Part shown: piece by piece, positions 40,737-41,926 of the stretch
Layout: every line of letters begins with the position of its first letter
How positions within the stretch are numbered: the first letter of the stretch is position 1
Assembly (NCBI GenBank): GCA_044507065.1
Contig: JBIQJY010000027.1
Span: forward strand, 1 to 41,926
Origin: SCN-69-37 sp044507065
GTDB lineage: Bacteria > Acidobacteriota > Vicinamibacteria > Vicinamibacterales > SCN-69-37
Length of the DNA: 41,926 bases
Direction: 5' to 3'
The notes under the pieces: generated by a model
Told to the model about the DNA's origin: nothing
Database searches by the model: none
What the model saw: only the letters and a program-made list of their open reading frames with translations
Position numbers and translations under genes: made by a program

Positions 40737-41926
40737 TCACCCGGCATAATCGGTCGTGCCGAGATAGGAGTTGAACGTCTGGAACAGGCGCATCAGGTCG
40801 GGCAGCGACTTGTCGGGGCCGAAGATGTCGCCAAGCCGGGGATCCAGCGTCAGCGTGGGGCGCGCCTCGGCGTCGAGCGCACGTTCGATCGACCGCTTCA
40901 CGTACTCGCCGAGGTAGAAGCTGGCGACTTCCTGTTCATAGCTCTGCGCCATTTCGCCAAGCGGCACGCCGAAGGCCCTCGCGACAACGGCGCGCAGGCC
41001 GCCCACGCTCATCACCATCGATCGCAGGAAGAAGGCGTCGGTCGTCTCGGGCGTAATCGCGTGCAGCGAGCTGATGTCGCAGACGCCGCCGTCGAGGCAC
41101 GCGTTGTTCGGATCGAAGACGTCGCCGAGCCGCCACGACAGGGGCGTCGTGGGCAGCAACCCGAGCCACAGCAGGCGGGCCGCGATGGTGAACCAGCCCG
41201 GTATGGCCCGGTCGATGACACTCGCGTGCGAGCCCAGTTCGAGCGGCGCCGGCTTCATGTATCCGGGACGACCGGCCGCGTGCACGCGTACGGGCGGTCC
41301 CGGGTAGTAGTAGGCCAGCAGGCCGATGCCGTGGGTGAGGTGCGGCTCCAGCCGCTCGAATGCCATCGCCGAGACACGCGCGCGCAGCCTCGCCACCGCG
41401 CCGGCAGCATCCGGTTCCCGCAGTCTCCACACGAAGAGCGGCACCGGCAGCCGCATCAGGCCACCGTAGTGCGCGAGGTGACGGCGTTGCGCGTCGAGCG
41501 CGATGGTGGCCTCGCCCATCGCTTCCGCCAGATGGACGGTGCCGGGCGCCTTGCCCTCGAACAGCGGGAAGTGCTCGGCAAGCGGACGCGGCCAGGCGCC
41601 GAACTGCGTCCGCGCCATCCACGCGAGGTAGGTGTCGAAGTCCGCCATCAACGGCTCGGTGCCCTTGAGCACCACGACATCGGACGTGCTCTTGTCGTCG
41701 CCGAGCGCCACGCAGATCGACCGGTTGTGTCCCTTGAGCCGATACAGGTCGCCCTGCTCGCCGGGGACCGACGACGCCATGAGCGGGATGCCGGCACGGA
41801 GCCGTCCCATCGCCGCGACAGCGCGCGGCGCCGAGTCGCGCAGGGCACCAAACACCTCGGGCGAGGCGGTCTCGAGATCGAACACCACGTCCGCCGTCGC
41901 CGTGCCGATGCCGTCGTTCCACATGC
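40737..41926 (-). CDS. Unrecognised protein (N-terminus may lie beyond the window)
   Basis: About 395 residues are visible. I do not recognise the family. Notable segments are LKGHNRSICVALGDDKSTSD, VVVLKGTEPLMADFDTYLAW, HYGGLMRLPVPLFVWRLREP and LLAYYYPGPPVRVHA. A Cys pair lies in NNACLDGGVCDISSL. There is no signal peptide in the visible part and only one mildly hydrophobic stretch (AIPGWFTIAARLLWLGLLPT), which is not a clear membrane helix. The only Met near the edge is two codons inside the window, so this may be an internal residue. It is 59 bases upstream of the kinase gene on the same strand. Confidence 0.6.
   Translation of the reverse strand, partial: MWNDGIGTATADVVFDLETASPEVFGALRDSAPRAVAAMGRLRAGIPLMASSVPGEQGDLYRLKGHNRSICVALGDDKSTSDVVVLKGTEPLMADFDTYLAWMARTQFGAWPRPLAEHFPLFEGKAPGTVHLAEAMGEATIALDAQRRHLAHYGGLMRLPVPLFVWRLREPDAAGAVARLRARVSAMAFERLEPHLTHGIGLLAYYYPGPPVRVHAAGRPGYMKPAPLELGSHASVIDRAIPGWFTIAARLLWLGLLPTTPLSWRLGDVFDPNNACLDGGVCDISSLHAITPETTDAFFLRSMVMSVGGLRAVVARAFGVPLGEMAQSYEQEVASFYLGEYVKRSIERALDAEARPTLTLDPRLGDIFGPDKSLPDLMRLFQTFNSYLGTTDYAG

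Noticed and set aside
1..41926. tRNA, rRNA, riboswitch or insertion sequence
   Set aside because: No cloverleaf, rRNA core segment, known aptamer pattern, transposase or terminal inverted repeats with target duplication was seen by eye; short RNA genes could still be missed without covariance searches.

Overview
The window is GC-rich, diderm-type bacterial DNA. It carries signal-peptide outer-membrane barrels, two TolC proteins, lipoproteins, and PilZ and J-domain proteins. Together with the many Ser/Thr kinases and FHA proteins this suits Acidobacteriota (Vicinamibacteria-like), but no marker gene proves the lineage. Five runs of exactly 100 N (from 4809, 7730, 12606, 35101 and 39805) look like scaffold joins in a draft or metagenome assembly, so distances across them are unknown.

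Left part (1-9.6 kb) is ordinary accessory genome. A minus-strand operon reads SDR, MBL hydrolase, aldose-epimerase lipoprotein, macrolide-phosphotransferase-like kinase (cut by the window edge). Opposite it lie a degenerate malate/lactate-dehydrogenase homologue and a J-domain/zinc-ribbon/PilZ protein. Then come a secreted Fes-like esterase, a coiled-coil/J-domain protein, a small-protein/nucleotidyltransferase pair, a stretch of duplicated gene fragment plus CACGAAGG repeats, and a group II PLP decarboxylase.

From 9.6 kb to the right end the DNA reads as one large natural-product system built around a nitrile-hydratase-leader (NHLP) lanthipeptide. The minus-strand arm runs precursor, LanM, outer-membrane barrel, cNMP-binding/FHA protein, Ser/Thr kinase, PP2C phosphatase and a second barrel. 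A near-consensus sigma-54 promoter and two 21-bp-phased palindromes lie directly upstream of the precursor. A sensor-less sigma-54 AAA+ activator and a small lipoprotein sit just beyond. The divergent plus-strand arm encodes two TolC proteins, the NHLM membrane-fusion protein, the C39-peptidase ABC exporter, the second NHLM ABC exporter (here carrying two N-terminal FHA domains), an unknown protein and an RsbW-like ATPase. The final minus-strand block is kinase, FHA protein, STAS protein and FHA-GAF-SpoIIE phosphatase, preceded by an unrecognised protein.

Proposed logic (inference): the AAA+ protein switches on the precursor operon through sigma-54; LanM dehydrates and cyclises the core; ABC1 removes the leader at Gly-Gly; MFP plus TolC complete export. 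Two kinases, a PP2C phosphatase, five FHA domains and an RsbW/STAS/SpoIIE partner switch would gate export by phosphorylation. The FHA-fused exporter, the recurring Thr-hydrophobic-Pro motifs, and a core peptide whose only Cys precedes every Thr are the most unusual points.
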